DNA of 64,000 bases from Arabidopsis thaliana (lineage: Eukaryota; Streptophyta; Magnoliopsida; Brassicales; Brassicaceae), in the NCBI RefSeq assembly GCF_000001735.4, contig NC_003076.8, forward strand, positions 25,857,835 through 25,921,834. Reading direction: 5' to 3'. This document shows positions 48,570 through 59,121 of this stretch, one piece after another. The notes under the pieces were generated by a model, which was not told where the DNA came from, did no database searches, and was given only the letters and a program-made list of their open reading frames with translations. The stretch's first letter is position 1. The number at the start of each line of letters is the position of its first letter. The translations under genes and the position numbers were made by a program.

Positions 48570-49874
48570 AGTACTGACTACTGAGAAAGATGCAACATAC
48601 TTCGACTTCGTAAATTGTTCGTTTGGTGTATATATGTATCGTTATAAGTTAGTTTACTTTTCAAGATTAATAGTCTTTAATTAGGTTGGGTTGGAAACTC
48701 TAAAATAGTATGAGATAAATTTCAATTGTTTCTAGCATTTAAATTTTGTATGCTCAAAGTTGCTGGAACGATATGGCAAACAGAAATAATGGAATCGAAA
48801 AAATATCGTGATATGTTAGAATAAACTGAGTAAAAGTACGTTTTTGTGAATTTTCTTTTGTCATTGTAATTTGTTTTAACAAAATACAGTATTATTCTTT
48901 TTTACGTACTAATAAGGTATATTGTTGTATATATAAAGGTCAGTAACTTGTAACTCATCTTTTTTTTTTGTTTTTTTTTCTGTTTTAGCTGATAGGTGGT
49001 TGGTGTTCATTAATAAATGTCCATATATCACTTTCAAAGCAATTCACTAAAATATAGATATGTAATTATTTTTTATTTTTTCAGATTTTCCCCTTGAAAA
49101 AGGGGTTCTTTCAATTAGAACCCCACACTAACACACTCCTTCACTTTTGGCCAGCCGCCCTTCTTTTTCAGTCTTTCAGTTTATATTTTAGCCTCTTTTT
49201 TAAAAAATACTATATTTTATTGCTTTTTCTTCTTCTTAATTACTTTAGTTAATCATAGTTAAAACACATTTTTTTGTGCAAACGTTTAAGTTTTAACACT
49301 ATCTGATTTTAAACTTTTAATCATTTGCATGTAAAATCACTCAAATAGGTAATATTTATATGATTCCAGTCATGTGTTTCTTAAAAACAGAGCCACACTA
49401 CATGTTTCTGTGTTTATTCTCAGTTAATTAGTTTTTATGTTTGTTTTAACACAATACAGAGAGAATATTATTGTAGTTACAAAAACAATTAAGAGTGGCA
49501 CCAAGAAATTTCGTCTTACCTTTTAAGACAAGATTAAAAGACCACTTTGAAATTTTGAATCGTTGACTTAAGAATAGACTTAGCAAAAAAACTTGGTCAT
49601 ACATATATGATATATGTGTGGGTCAACGATTCATATATGTATGATGATACATTGCAATGTGCCAAAACTTCTGGAAGAACAAAAAACGACTAATAAGAAA
49701 AAATAAAATATATAAAATGTTGCCAACATTAAAAAACGCATTTGCTGTTTCCCATCAATATTGGAGTATAGTTTATATAAGATTTTTAACAATATTATAA
49801 GCTAGTTAATTAATAGAGTTAATCTTTGGTAAAAAAACAGACGGAATTTTATAACTTTCGAAATCATATTGATC

Positions 49875-49914
<40 letters not shown>

Positions 49915-50280
49915 GATTCACCAGACCAGATGAGATAACCATTTTGAAGGATTTGCTAAATAAAAGTTAGGCCAAAAAGAAATCAATAAAGTTTGTGACA
50001 ATATCTTTAATAGTATAATTTACATTTACATAATTCAATAAGTCAAATCTTATTGTGTCTTGGTGTGCACTGTAAAGTAAAGTCCTGTCTGCTTCAAACG
50101 CAGCATAAGCAAACTTACAACTTAAATCCTCAGCCGTTGATCCAAAGACCAAAATCCAATTATCAACGTTACCTAATGTAGACGATAAAATCTCTTAAAA
50201 TGGGCCCGTAAAGCCCAAGCAAAAAAACAATTACTTTAAGTGGAAGCTCACTTTTCGCCACCCTTATTAACGTCTGTCCA
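48570..50280. other. Spacer between CLE21 and WRKY51
   Basis: AT-rich, with no gene seen. It contains a palindromic ATATATGATATAT/ATATATGTATGA region at about 49601-49643 and a long (TA)n tract at 49877-49911. A short minus ORF at 49967-50152 has no features. Confidence 0.5.
49877..49911. repeat. (TA)n microsatellite
   Basis: About 17 TA units in an uninterrupted run, likely polymorphic in length between accessions. Confidence 0.9.
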
Positions 50281-50302
50281 TACGTCATAACAGATGACGT
50301 CA
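50281..50302 (+). promoter_or_regulatory. as-1-like element upstream of WRKY51
   Basis: TACGTCA (50281-50287) and the perfect palindrome TGACGTCA (50295-50302) sit close together, giving two TGACG-type sites about 15 bp apart. Such pairs bind TGA-class bZIP factors, which recruit NPR1 in salicylic-acid responses. WRKY51 is a salicylate-linked gene, so the site fits. The element is about 280 bases before the ATG. Confidence 0.6.
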
Positions 50303-50453
50303 TCATCATATTCCTTTTTTCACACGTGGCATTGAAGCACCTTCCTAGTATCTACCCTGAAATTGCTTGACATAAGTAGTAGTTGTTTAATAATCTTTAT
50401 CTCTTAATTATCCTCTTTTCTTAACAAAAACTTGTTACAATAATTTTCATTTT

Positions 50454-50463
50454 TATATAAATA
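50454..50463 (+). promoter_or_regulatory. TATA box of WRKY51
   Basis: TATATAAATA, about 120 bases before the start codon. The downstream leader holds a CT run and a minimal ATG-CTT-TAA uORF at 50516-50524. Confidence 0.55.
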
Positions 50464-50580
50464 ACTGACCATTATAACTCTTTCTCTTCTCTTCTTCACT
50501 TGCTCTAGTTCTTGGATGCTTTAAACCTCTCTCTCTCTCTCTCTCAATTATTTTTTTTTCTATTTCAAAAACAAAAAAAA

Positions 50581-51553
50581 ATGAATATCTCTCAAAACCC
50601 TAGCCCTAATTTTACGTACTTCTCCGATGAAAACTTTATTAATCCGTTTATGGATAACAACGATTTCTCAAATTTGATGTTCTTTGACATAGATGAAGGA
50701 GGTAACAATGGATTAATCGAGGAAGAGATCTCATCTCCGACAAGCATCGTTTCGTCGGAGACATTTACCGGGGAAAGCGGCGGATCCGGCAGCGCAACAA
50801 CGTTGAGTAAAAAGGAATCAACGTGAGTTCCTTTTTAATTATTATTGTTGGCAAGATTCTTAACCAAGCAATTAGTATTTCATTATATATAGTTTTATTC
50901 ATTAATCTTTTTGATAATAAATATTGTAGTAATAGAGGAAGTAAAGAGAGTGATCAGACGAAGGAGACGGGTCATCGAGTTGCATTTAGAACGAGATCGA
51001 AGATTGATGTGATGGATGATGGTTTTAAATGGAGGAAGTATGGCAAGAAATCTGTCAAAAACAACATTAACAAGAGGTAACTTATTCATTTACAAATTAC
51101 TCATTTGATCTAATTAATATGTTTTACTAGTACTTGTTTTTAACATAACATATGGTTGCTTGATAATTTTCTATAACCATCTTGTAATCCTGTTGTTATA
51201 GAATATATAGCCACTAGCTAGCTAGACCATATAGTGATTTGAATACTATTTAATGGACCCGTATTATCTACCAACCCACTTGGAATAAAATTTAGCTTCT
51301 ATATACATCATGCATGTGTGTTTTGTTTATACAAATATATAAAAGGTTCCTATAGCAAAATTGATTGATTAGTGGTATATGGATCAATGAATCCATGGTT
51401 GATAATCAGTCATCGTATAGATTTATTTTGACTCATATATCATAAGAGAAACAAATATAATGAATTCATCATCTAAACATATCACTTTCATTCAAAGCAT
51501 GGTTTGAAAGCAATTTACACACTCTGTAATTGGTTAATGATATTCTTATATAT

Positions 51554-51591
<38 letters not shown>

Positions 51592-51853
51592 CTTGGTGCG
51601 ATATATTATAAAAGTGATTACAATTTAACATGTGGTGGATGAATTTATAATATAAAGGAATTACTACAAATGCTCAAGTGAAGGTTGCTCGGTGAAGAAG
51701 AGGGTAGAGAGAGATGGTGACGATGCAGCTTATGTAATTACAACATATGAAGGAGTCCATAACCATGAGAGTCTCTCTAATGTCTATTACAATGAAATGG
51801 TTTTATCTTATGATCATGATAACTGGAACCAACACTCTCTTCTTCGATCTTAA
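50581..51853 (+). CDS. WRKY51: WRKY transcription factor, group IIc
   Basis: Three exons, 50581-50822, 50930-51076 and 51658-51853, give 194 residues. The WRKY domain begins in exon 2 with [15 protein letters not shown]. The heptad is WRKYGKK (residues 115-121), the known variant with Lys in place of Gln, shared with WRKY50 and WRKY59. The zinc site is C-x4-C (KCSSEGC) plus HNH, coded in exon 3. An acidic, Ser-rich N-terminal half follows the pattern of an activation or interaction region. WRKY50/51 are known to mediate salicylate- and low-oleate-dependent repression of jasmonate signalling. The intron inside the WRKY domain interrupts after NNINKR, the usual group IIc position. Symbol by recognition of At5g64810. 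Confidence 0.95.
51547..51590. repeat. (TA)n microsatellite in WRKY51 intron 2
   Basis: A TA run interrupted by CATA units, lying in the second intron about 70 bases before exon 3. Confidence 0.85.
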
Positions 51854-52837
51854 TCCAAATCTCTCATCCTCGTTGAGATTGTAAGATACCAACAATATTA
51901 ATATTATAATCTCAATGCTTTGTATAATTTGATAGGTGTATAATAAAGGAGTTACTTATTTCGTGGTTATAAATGTTTAATGTATGTATATTGCTATGAG
52001 TACATTTTGTAGGTCACTGACTCACTAGATATAAAATCTTAAGCGTATATTTATTTAAAAAGTAGTGTTGAATTTTTTTGGGTCACGGTTGTCCAAAATA
52101 CTGCGATCTGAATCCAATCCTTATTTGATTAGACTCAAGAATGATTTAGAAAAACCTGAATTACTTGTATTCTTATATCCATTATTAAACCGACATTTGA
52201 CCCGAAATGCGTCAGACTAAGATTGTACCGGGAAGGAAATGTGAAAAAAGCAACTTGTAAAAAAAGCCTGTGTGACAGCTCTGTAACTTGTAAGCGTCAA
52301 CGAGGTCAACTGTTTCGGTTTAGTTGTTACCGGTAATTTGGTTTATAATGGATTTTGATCGGTGTGATTTATGATCCGGTTTTGGTGCGTTGTGTAGATT
52401 GTCCCGAACCGATCTCATCTTCTACCTTTCAACAACTTAAGCAAGGAAACGAAGTCGTTTCATATCTGTTCTTCCGCCCAAATCTCAAACACTAGTAAGT
52501 AAATTCGAAGGGAGTCTTGGATCTCTCTGATCTCGATCCAGATTCTCTCTACTTCTCTTATCTTCGATAGAGAAATTTGTATCTTCAGATTTATTCGAGG
52601 AGGAAGACGAACCCTACTTGATTGATTTAGGAGGTGGAGAGATCTTTCTGAACAAGTTTGATTCTGTTGGTAATTGATCTGAAATCCTAGGTTTTAGCCG
52701 TAGATCTGCTGCTTGTTTCGATCGATTTGGGATACCGTAGGTATTGATTCCATAGAATTTCTCGCTCGAGGAAGGTGAAGAATCTGCCCAGATTCCGGAG
52801 ATTTTTAGTTAGTCTTGGTGTGCTTGTTGCTTCGGTA
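51854..52837. other. WRKY51 3' flank and LIP1 promoter/leader
   Basis: The WRKY51 3' UTR is followed by AT-rich spacer. From about 52480 the sequence becomes CT-rich and leader-like, suggesting that the LIP1 transcript begins there. GT..AG sites would allow a leader intron, but I cannot fix one. Confidence 0.4.
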
Positions 52838-52949
52838 ATGTTAGATCATAAAAGTCTTCCATTGTGAGGAATCGGAGGTTGCTAAGAGTGTTTGTGGAAG
52901 CTGCTTCTTCTGGTATTGGATTAGAATCGGGACTATGGAAGTTGATTGA
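52838..52949 (+). promoter_or_regulatory. Two short uORFs before LIP1
   Basis: ATG at 52838 gives MLDHKSLPL and stops at 52867. ATG at 52935 gives MEVD and stops at 52949. Both end before the LIP1 start at 53002 and would be in the leader unless spliced out. Confidence 0.4.
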
Positions 52950-53001
52950 AACAGTGTTAGTTTTCTTATTTTGATACCTAATCTGCTCTTGTTAAGCAAA
53001 A

Positions 53002-54791
53002 ATGAAGTTTTGGAGGGAACGTGAAAGGGAAAATAAGGAGCAGATCTTAGCGCCATTATGTGGGCAAGTTCGAGTGTTGGTAGTTGGTGACTCAGGTACT
53101 ATAACAAGTTATAGTTTCATGTAGATCGTTAGATTTGATTACCTATTTTATGGTATCAAACCAAGTTAGAAATGTTACCATTCTTTTGTAGTTTTGCTGA
53201 ATCGGGGTACTTCTGCTAAACCTAGATCATGTGTGACTCAGGAAGATAGATTCTCTGCACTGAATTAGACCATTTGGTTAGGAGTTATTGTTATGTGGTC
53301 GTTGAGCTACATCTTTTAGATCAAACCTGAGACTCTAGTTTGTTTAGTCGACAGTGTTTTCCTTAGAGTCTGTCACGTACTGTGTTTGCTTTTGCTCATG
53401 ATAATTGAGTTAATTTTCATCTCTGAATTTCAAATCTTTTTGGTAGGTGTTGGAAAAACATCACTTGTACACCTCATCAACAAAGGTTCTTCTATTGTTC
53501 GCCCACCTCAAACGATTGGATGCACTGTTGGTGTCAAGGTAACTTAAACGTCTCTGTTGTTCTTCAAATGGTTAGGGAACTCAAGTTTCAACCCTTTTTT
53601 ATTCTTCTCACATTTCAGCACATAACCTACGGGAGTCCAGCTAGTTCTTCAAGTAGCATTCAAGGTGACTCAGAGAGAGATTTCTTTGTTGAACTCTGGG
53701 ATGTATCAGGGCATGAGAGATACAAAGATTGCCGGTCACTGTTCTATTCACAAATCAATGGTCTCTCCCAACCTATCCACATTGTTGATCCTTATTGTGT
53801 CTGAAACAATGTCATAAAGCGAGACATTTCCTATGCAGGAGTTATTTTTGTTCACGATCTCTCTCAAAGAAGAACAAAAACGAGCTTGCAGAAATGGGCA
53901 TCTGAGGTTGCAGCGACTGGGACTTTTTCAGCTCCTCTTCCCTCGGGAGGTCCCGGTGGTCTTCCTGTTCCATACATTGTAGTTGGCAACAAAGCAGATA
54001 TTGCTGCAAAAGAAGGAACAAAAGGAAGCAGTGGAAATCTTGTTGATGCAGCTCGTCATTGGGTTGAGAAGCAAGGTTTGCTTCCTTCTTCAAGTGAGGA
54101 TCTCCCTCTCTTTGAAAGCTTTCCTGGTAATGGCGGTCTCATAGCGGTAAGTAAACCATATTAGTAAGTATTAGCTTCTGTATTAGTATTTAGTGGGTGC
54201 TTTTGATTATATGATCTAATGTGGGTTTTTACATAGGCTGCCAAAGAAACCAGATACGATAAGGAAGCTTTGAACAAATTTTTCCGGATGGTTAGTGTCA
54301 TTACCACACCTTTCTTTTCTTGTCAGATTTCTAAGACACCCTTCCCTAACCGAGAAGAACATTTTCGGAACTTTTACAGTTGATAAGAAGAAGATATTTC
54401 TCAGATGAACTGCCAGCAGCTTCACCATGGTCTATTTCGCCGGTTCCAACGTCATCATCGCAACGGTTAGACGAGATTACAAGTGATGATGATCAATTTT
54501 ACAAGCGAACAAGGTAACAACAATGCTAAAAAGCCAAGTCTTTTTCCTTCTTTGTTGGGTTTGGTCTTTACGGTTGATTGTTGCAGTTTCCATGGAGATC
54601 CATACAAGTACAACAACACAATACCACCACTTCCAGCACAACGCAACCTAACTCCGCCTCCCACGCTCTATCCGCAACAACCAGTGTCCACCCCTGATAA
54701 CTACACCATTCCGAGATACTCTCTTTCCAGTGTACAAGAAACAACCAACAATGGCAGTGCCAGGTCAAAGCGAATGGATATTAACGTCTGA
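53002..54791 (+). CDS. LIP1: Atypical Rab-like small GTPase LIP1
   Basis: Seven exons: 53002-53095, 53447-53538, 53619-53760, 53839-54146, 54237-54290, 54380-54513 and 54587-54791. They total 1029 nt, 342 residues. GTP-binding motifs are the P-loop GDSGVGKTS (residues 29-37), DVSGHE as switch II/G3 (His where most GTPases have Gln) and GNKAD as G4. There is an insertion rich in Pro/Gly between G3 and G4 (APLPSGGPGGLP). The C-terminus is a long Pro/Ser/Asn-rich tail ending SKRMDINV. It has no CC or CAAX box, so it cannot be prenylated as Rabs are. LIP1 (LIGHT INSENSITIVE PERIOD 1) sets circadian period and light input and affects cell shape. The G3 His and missing lipidation agree with its reported atypical class. 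Confidence 0.94.
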
Positions 54792-55652
54792 AGTCTCTCA
54801 TCTCTTGTTAGCTCTTCTCATTCCAAGAAAACTTTATGTTGCTTTTGGATCTCTATTATTCTTTTTGATTCTTCTTTGTAGGTTGGTAAAGTGAATATGT
54901 GTGCTTAACCCCTCTTTGATTTGTACATTGTGGGGTTTGATCTTATAGCAAATTCTTTGAATGTTTTTTTTTCTTGGGTTATCATGTATTACACACTGAA
55001 TGATTACAAAATCACAATAATGTTTGTTATTTTTGTTTACAATCTAATCATATCAGTTTGTATAAATTTCATGTTATTTATGTTTCAAAATCTTCTTCCA
55101 CATTACAATTATGATAAATTGGAATATTAATTAATTTGAAATAAACCATTTATTCCTTGGAATTAAATGGAGATAGAGTTACAGAGGTACGACAACTTCA
55201 GTTCATAGCATCGAGAGAAGGCAAGGAAGGTATGTAACTTTTTCTTGCCCTCGTAGTTCCATTTTCATTGAAACTTCTTCTCTTTGAACCCTCTGGATTC
55301 TAGGCTACTACAATCAGCTGAAAAAAACCCTAATTCAGTCTCTCTTTCTCGTCGTGCAAAAACCCTAAACCCTGGGAATTGTGAGATCGATCTCATGTTT
55401 CAGTAACTTGTTAAATCTGTACCTCTTTCTGTTGATTTAGATTTAGATTTCTGTTTTCAATTCCGTTTCTGTTCCGAAATTGTTCAAGGTGAAAAATTCA
55501 ACCTCAAAGGAAAGGTTGGATTTTTAATTTCAATTACGACGATATCAGATTGTTATCTTCCTTAAAAATTCAACCTTTGTTTTGAACTTGTGTTCCAGAT
55601 CAATTTTGTTTGCAATGCGCAGTGTAAAATTCAAGTCTTAAAGAAGAGAAAA
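54792..55652. other. Spacer and leader before the CX3C-rich gene
   Basis: Holds the LIP1 3' UTR, a TA-rich spacer, and from about 55160 a leader-like region. TTCCAG|ATCAAT at about 55598 resembles a splice acceptor for a leader intron. No other gene seen. Confidence 0.45.
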
Positions 55653-56045
55653 ATGGTGGAGGTGTGGTGGTCACTGATAGGAGCAGCAGTGCCTGCACTA
55701 ATTGCTGGTCAAGCTTGGAGGATAAAGAAGAGACATGGCGAAGAAGAGAGGATCAAGAGTGCTCGAGGAAGAGAGAAAAGCTCTGATGAAATCTTTGTCT
55801 GTGAAAGAGTTTGCACTTCCAAAAGAATGCTGAAAAAAGTTGGAGCTTTCTCTAAAGATCCTATCCCCGACACTTGTGTTACTGTCTGCGGTGTATCTGA
55901 GCTCGACGCTTGCTCTGATGCTTGTGCTCGAACTGTTTGCGTTAACCAGCATCAAGTTGCTAATTGGAATGACATTTGTCTCAGAAGATGTCAAAGTGAA
56001 TGTCTTAAGCTCTCTTCTTCTTCTTCTTCTTCTCGCTATTCTTGA
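55653..56045 (+). CDS. Small cysteine-rich membrane-anchored protein (thionin-like annotation)
   Basis: A single coding exon of 130 residues. The N-terminus MVEVWWSLIGAAVPALIAGQAW is a hydrophobic segment followed by a basic stretch (RIKKRHGEEERIK). It looks more like a membrane anchor than a cleaved signal. The rest has ten cysteines, almost all in CX3C pairs: CERVC, CVTVC, CSDAC, CLRRC and CQSEC. A Ser run closes the protein. I recall At5g64816 annotated as thionin-like, but the CX3C pairing recalls helical-hairpin proteins such as small Tim or CHCH-type proteins. Which fold is right cannot be settled here. It is convergent with the next gene. Confidence 0.85.
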   Translation: MVEVWWSLIGAAVPALIAGQAWRIKKRHGEEERIKSARGREKSSDEIFVCERVCTSKRMLKKVGAFSKDPIPDTCVTVCGVSELDACSDACARTVCVNQHQVANWNDICLRRCQSECLKLSSSSSSSRYS

Positions 56046-56164
56046 ATTTGAAATGCTATGATTTGTTGTTGTTGTTGTTGTTATCTTTTGAAATGGGAAT
56101 GGTATTTGAATTTGAAGTTTTCATTAGTTTATATAATAACATTCTGAGCAAATTTGGTGGATGG

Positions 56165-56689
56165 TTACATTTCATCATGTGAGGTTTGTTTAGTAACTTT
56201 CTCAGCTGTTTTCTGAACTACTTCACCTACAACATCTCCTGCTAGTTTTGCAGACTCTTCAATGGCTTCTTTGCTTACTTCTAGACTCCTTGTAGCTGCT
56301 TCTCTCACTTTCTCTGCTTTATCTTCTTCCTCTATGTTGCTTTTGTCGCTGTTGCTTCTGAAACTGTCTCAAGAAAACAACACATGAGCTTAAATTACCA
56401 GACATTAGCGAAAATACGAGATTATAGGAGATGAATGCATTGTTGTTTACTCTAGATTTGGAGGGTAAAGCTTCATCTGGATCTTCTGCATTGCACCTTG
56501 AATCAATTCCCATGAACTCGGAGGAAACTTGTTGCCAAAAATCCCACTTATGATCTTTACAATCGATGGATTCTCTTCTTTCTTCGCGGCACTATCACTT
56601 TCCGCTCCATCTGCAGATACCCCGGATATCAAAATGATGATGATGCAGAAGACTGAGACGCCGAATCTTATTCTTCTTGATCCATTCAT
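56165..56689 (-). CDS. Secreted or endomembrane protein of unknown function
   Basis: Two exons, 56689-56451 and 56363-56165, give 145 residues. The start MNGSRRIRFGVSVFCIIIIL and following LISGVSADG form a clear signal peptide. The mature part begins acidic (AESDSAAKKEENP), has a short conserved-looking block (IISGIFGNKFPPSSWELIQGAMQKIQMKLYPP), and ends in an Ala/Glu/Lys helix with heptad-like spacing (REAATRSLEVSKEAIEESAKL). The tail resembles LEA-like amphipathic helices. This matches my recollection of At5g64820, an unknown endomembrane protein. The stops of this gene and the CX3C gene are 119 bp apart. Confidence 0.8.
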
Positions 56690-57076
56690 ATCTATATATC
56701 AGTTAAGAAGCTACAGAGAAATCAAGAGAGGAGCCAAAAGAAAATGATAGAACAGAGAGAAGGAAGAAAGAGAGAGATGAGAAAGAGTTGGCGCCATGTT
56801 TCTCGCATCAAAAGAAGCAGAACACATTTTTGGTTTGAACGGTTCTTGCATTGACCTTAAAGAGAATTAAATCAAAACTAATCCAATAAAAGCATCTGTC
56901 TTATAAAATTTAATGTTACATAAAGACTAATCATTTTAACAAAAGAAATGTATGTTTAGCAGCTCCATCTTCTTGGGGACATCTGTCCTGAAACAATTTA
57001 AGAAGATAATTCCATGGCGCATTTGACTTCTTGATAGCTATAATCACTTGAGCAACATCTTCTTAGGGGAAAATTT
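56690..57076. other. Promoter of the secreted unknown gene
   Basis: A short GA-rich leader region followed by the 3' flank of the PDCD2-like gene. Nothing else seen. Confidence 0.45.
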
Positions 57077-57976
57077 TCATTTGAAGAAGCTAGCATGATC
57101 AAGATTCATCGGTTTCTCATACTGTACTGCAACACACTCCTCAGTAACAACCCAATCGCCATTCACAGCGTTTGCACAGCTCTACAAATAGTTAACATTA
57201 AGCTATGCTCTTGAAGATTTTACTTTAATTCTTTGGGATATGTGAGAAGATCCTATAAGAATAATACCTTGGAACAAGTGTAGACAATAAGTGTCATCCA
57301 ATCCCAATTATCCAATGATTGCTTAATTCCTTTATCAACAACACCTTCATGTAGAAAATATATTAATGGAGGCATGAGTTGTATCTCAAAGTGCCTTTGA
57401 GAGTCGCAGTTCCTGCATTTATCCGGAGATTTCATGTCTTCTGTGGCTAGTATCGGCTTACCGCCATACCAGTACCTGACCATTGCAAGAAAATTACATA
57501 GCAAAAGTGAAGATTTGAAAATTAGACCACCATAGGATACAAGTGAATGACAATTACCTGAAACATTGTTCCGGATTTGCATCTAGCCGTTTTTTGAACT
57601 TAAGATAAGTCCTATCTGCATTCAGGGCTTTGTCATATTCATATTTCTCATCCTCCCACTTTTCTTCGGATTCACTCTCATCATTGTTGCCGGTTCCTTT
57701 ATCCTTAATAGACAGAGACGAATAATTCTGTGAGAATCGATCAACTTCTTTTGAGGGGATCTCTTCCTTTGTATAAATGTAGAAGCACGGAACCACCGCA
57801 CCAGTCTCAAGTTTAATATGATCCTCAACTCTTGTTTCAGATTTCAAAGGTGAAGGCTTTGCTTTAGTCCCTGAACTAGCATTGCCACTTGGTTTACTCT
57901 TTTGTTTCTTCGTAATGGAAGCCGCAGCAGAAGAAGCCTCTGCCAGCGCCTTAGCTAAACTCGCAAAATCAAAATC

Positions 57977-58007
<31 letters not shown>

Positions 58008-58678
58008 CCGTCTAACCGATGTGTTTTAGGAAAGGCCACAGGCAAATCCGCTATTTTAGTTGATCCTTTCTCTTTTGCTATAGCTTTCTGAATGCTAAAA
58101 GCTCTCCAACTGACACAGTAAGGAGCAAATTTCAGACCGTGAGATCATTCTCTCATATAAGTGATTGAGAGTGATCAAAGAATCATAAGTAACAAAAAAA
58201 GAAGACAATACCTTTGTTCAGAGGTTCCACATTTAGGCATCAAGCAACCAAATATATAGAGGGTACGCTCTTGGATGTCTAAAATTTCAGTTGAGATTGG
58301 GGCATACACCTAAATGCAGAGAACGAAAGAGACCAAATTGTTCTAATTATTCAGCTTCTTAAACTCTTGAAACCTAAAAAGAGTGAAGCTTTGGATTTGA
58401 ACAAAAACCTGAGCTACGAGAGAAAGTTTACTTCCACATGAACAACAATTGAGTAGTTCTGGTTTCAGTGCATCATCGGGTATTGGCGGCCAATCCTAAA
58501 AACGCACTTTGATCAAAAATCAGAACGAAAGAATTGAGCTTTCTATGAAAGGAAGGAACAGAGAGAGCTAGGAAGGAGTTATTACCGGAAGACCACCGAT
58601 TTTGGTTGTGTAGTGATCAGAAGGCTCAAGCTCATCTTCTGCCCACTTCCCAGGCAACCCCAGAAGAATTCCGACCAT
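57077..58678 (-). CDS. PDCD2/TSR4-like protein
   Basis: Six exons on the minus strand, 58678-58586, 58495-58409, 58309-58212, 58109-57558, 57475-57268 and 57181-57077, give 380 residues. The start [13 protein letters not shown] leads into the PDCD2 N-terminal domain with zinc-type cysteines ([20 protein letters not shown]). The MYND finger of human PDCD2 is absent, so it is closer to PDCD2L. An Asp run of about nine residues lies mid-protein. The PDCD2 C-terminal domain follows ([39 protein letters not shown]). Family members (yeast Tsr4, human PDCD2/PDCD2L) are chaperones for ribosomal protein uS5 in 40S biogenesis. A similar role is inferred. Locus At5g64830. Confidence 0.92.
57977..58007. 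repeat. (TCA)n microsatellite encoding poly-Asp
   Basis: About ten trinucleotide units inside exon 4 of the PDCD2-like gene encode the Asp run on the minus strand. Confidence 0.9.
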
Positions 58679-59121
58679 TGTTACAGTTTCCCGATCAAAG
58701 TAGAACAGAGCTCTTTGGTGAAAATAGCTCCTACAAGGTTTCGAAACTTTCGTTGTATCGAATGCGATGTTGATGATGATGAAGAGAAGAGAAGAGTAGA
58801 CCCCGGTTAGTGCTTTGAGATAAAGCCCTAACCGGTTTTCCCGGTTTCCAATCGAAGTAAATGGTTTAATTGAGTTGGACGAATATTTGAGCCAATATTA
58901 GGTTTTGCACTGAAATTCAATGGTTTGGTTCGGTTCGGTTCCATGTTTGAGAATAAAGTTTCTTAATTTTTACCCAATGGGGCTCAAGTGTTGTAGAAAC
59001 ATTAATACTCTCTCTGCATTTCTAAAAGTAATATCTATATACATTCCACAATGACGATTTTGTGAGACTGTGAAGAAGCCTTTTTTATAAATCTTGACTC
59101 CTTTCAGTTTTCAATGTTTGT
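58679..59121. other. Promoter of PDCD2-like gene and 3' flank of ABCF5
   Basis: Contains GTTCGGTTCGGTTC-type direct repeats (about 58926-58942) and AT-rich flank. No gene seen. Confidence 0.45.
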
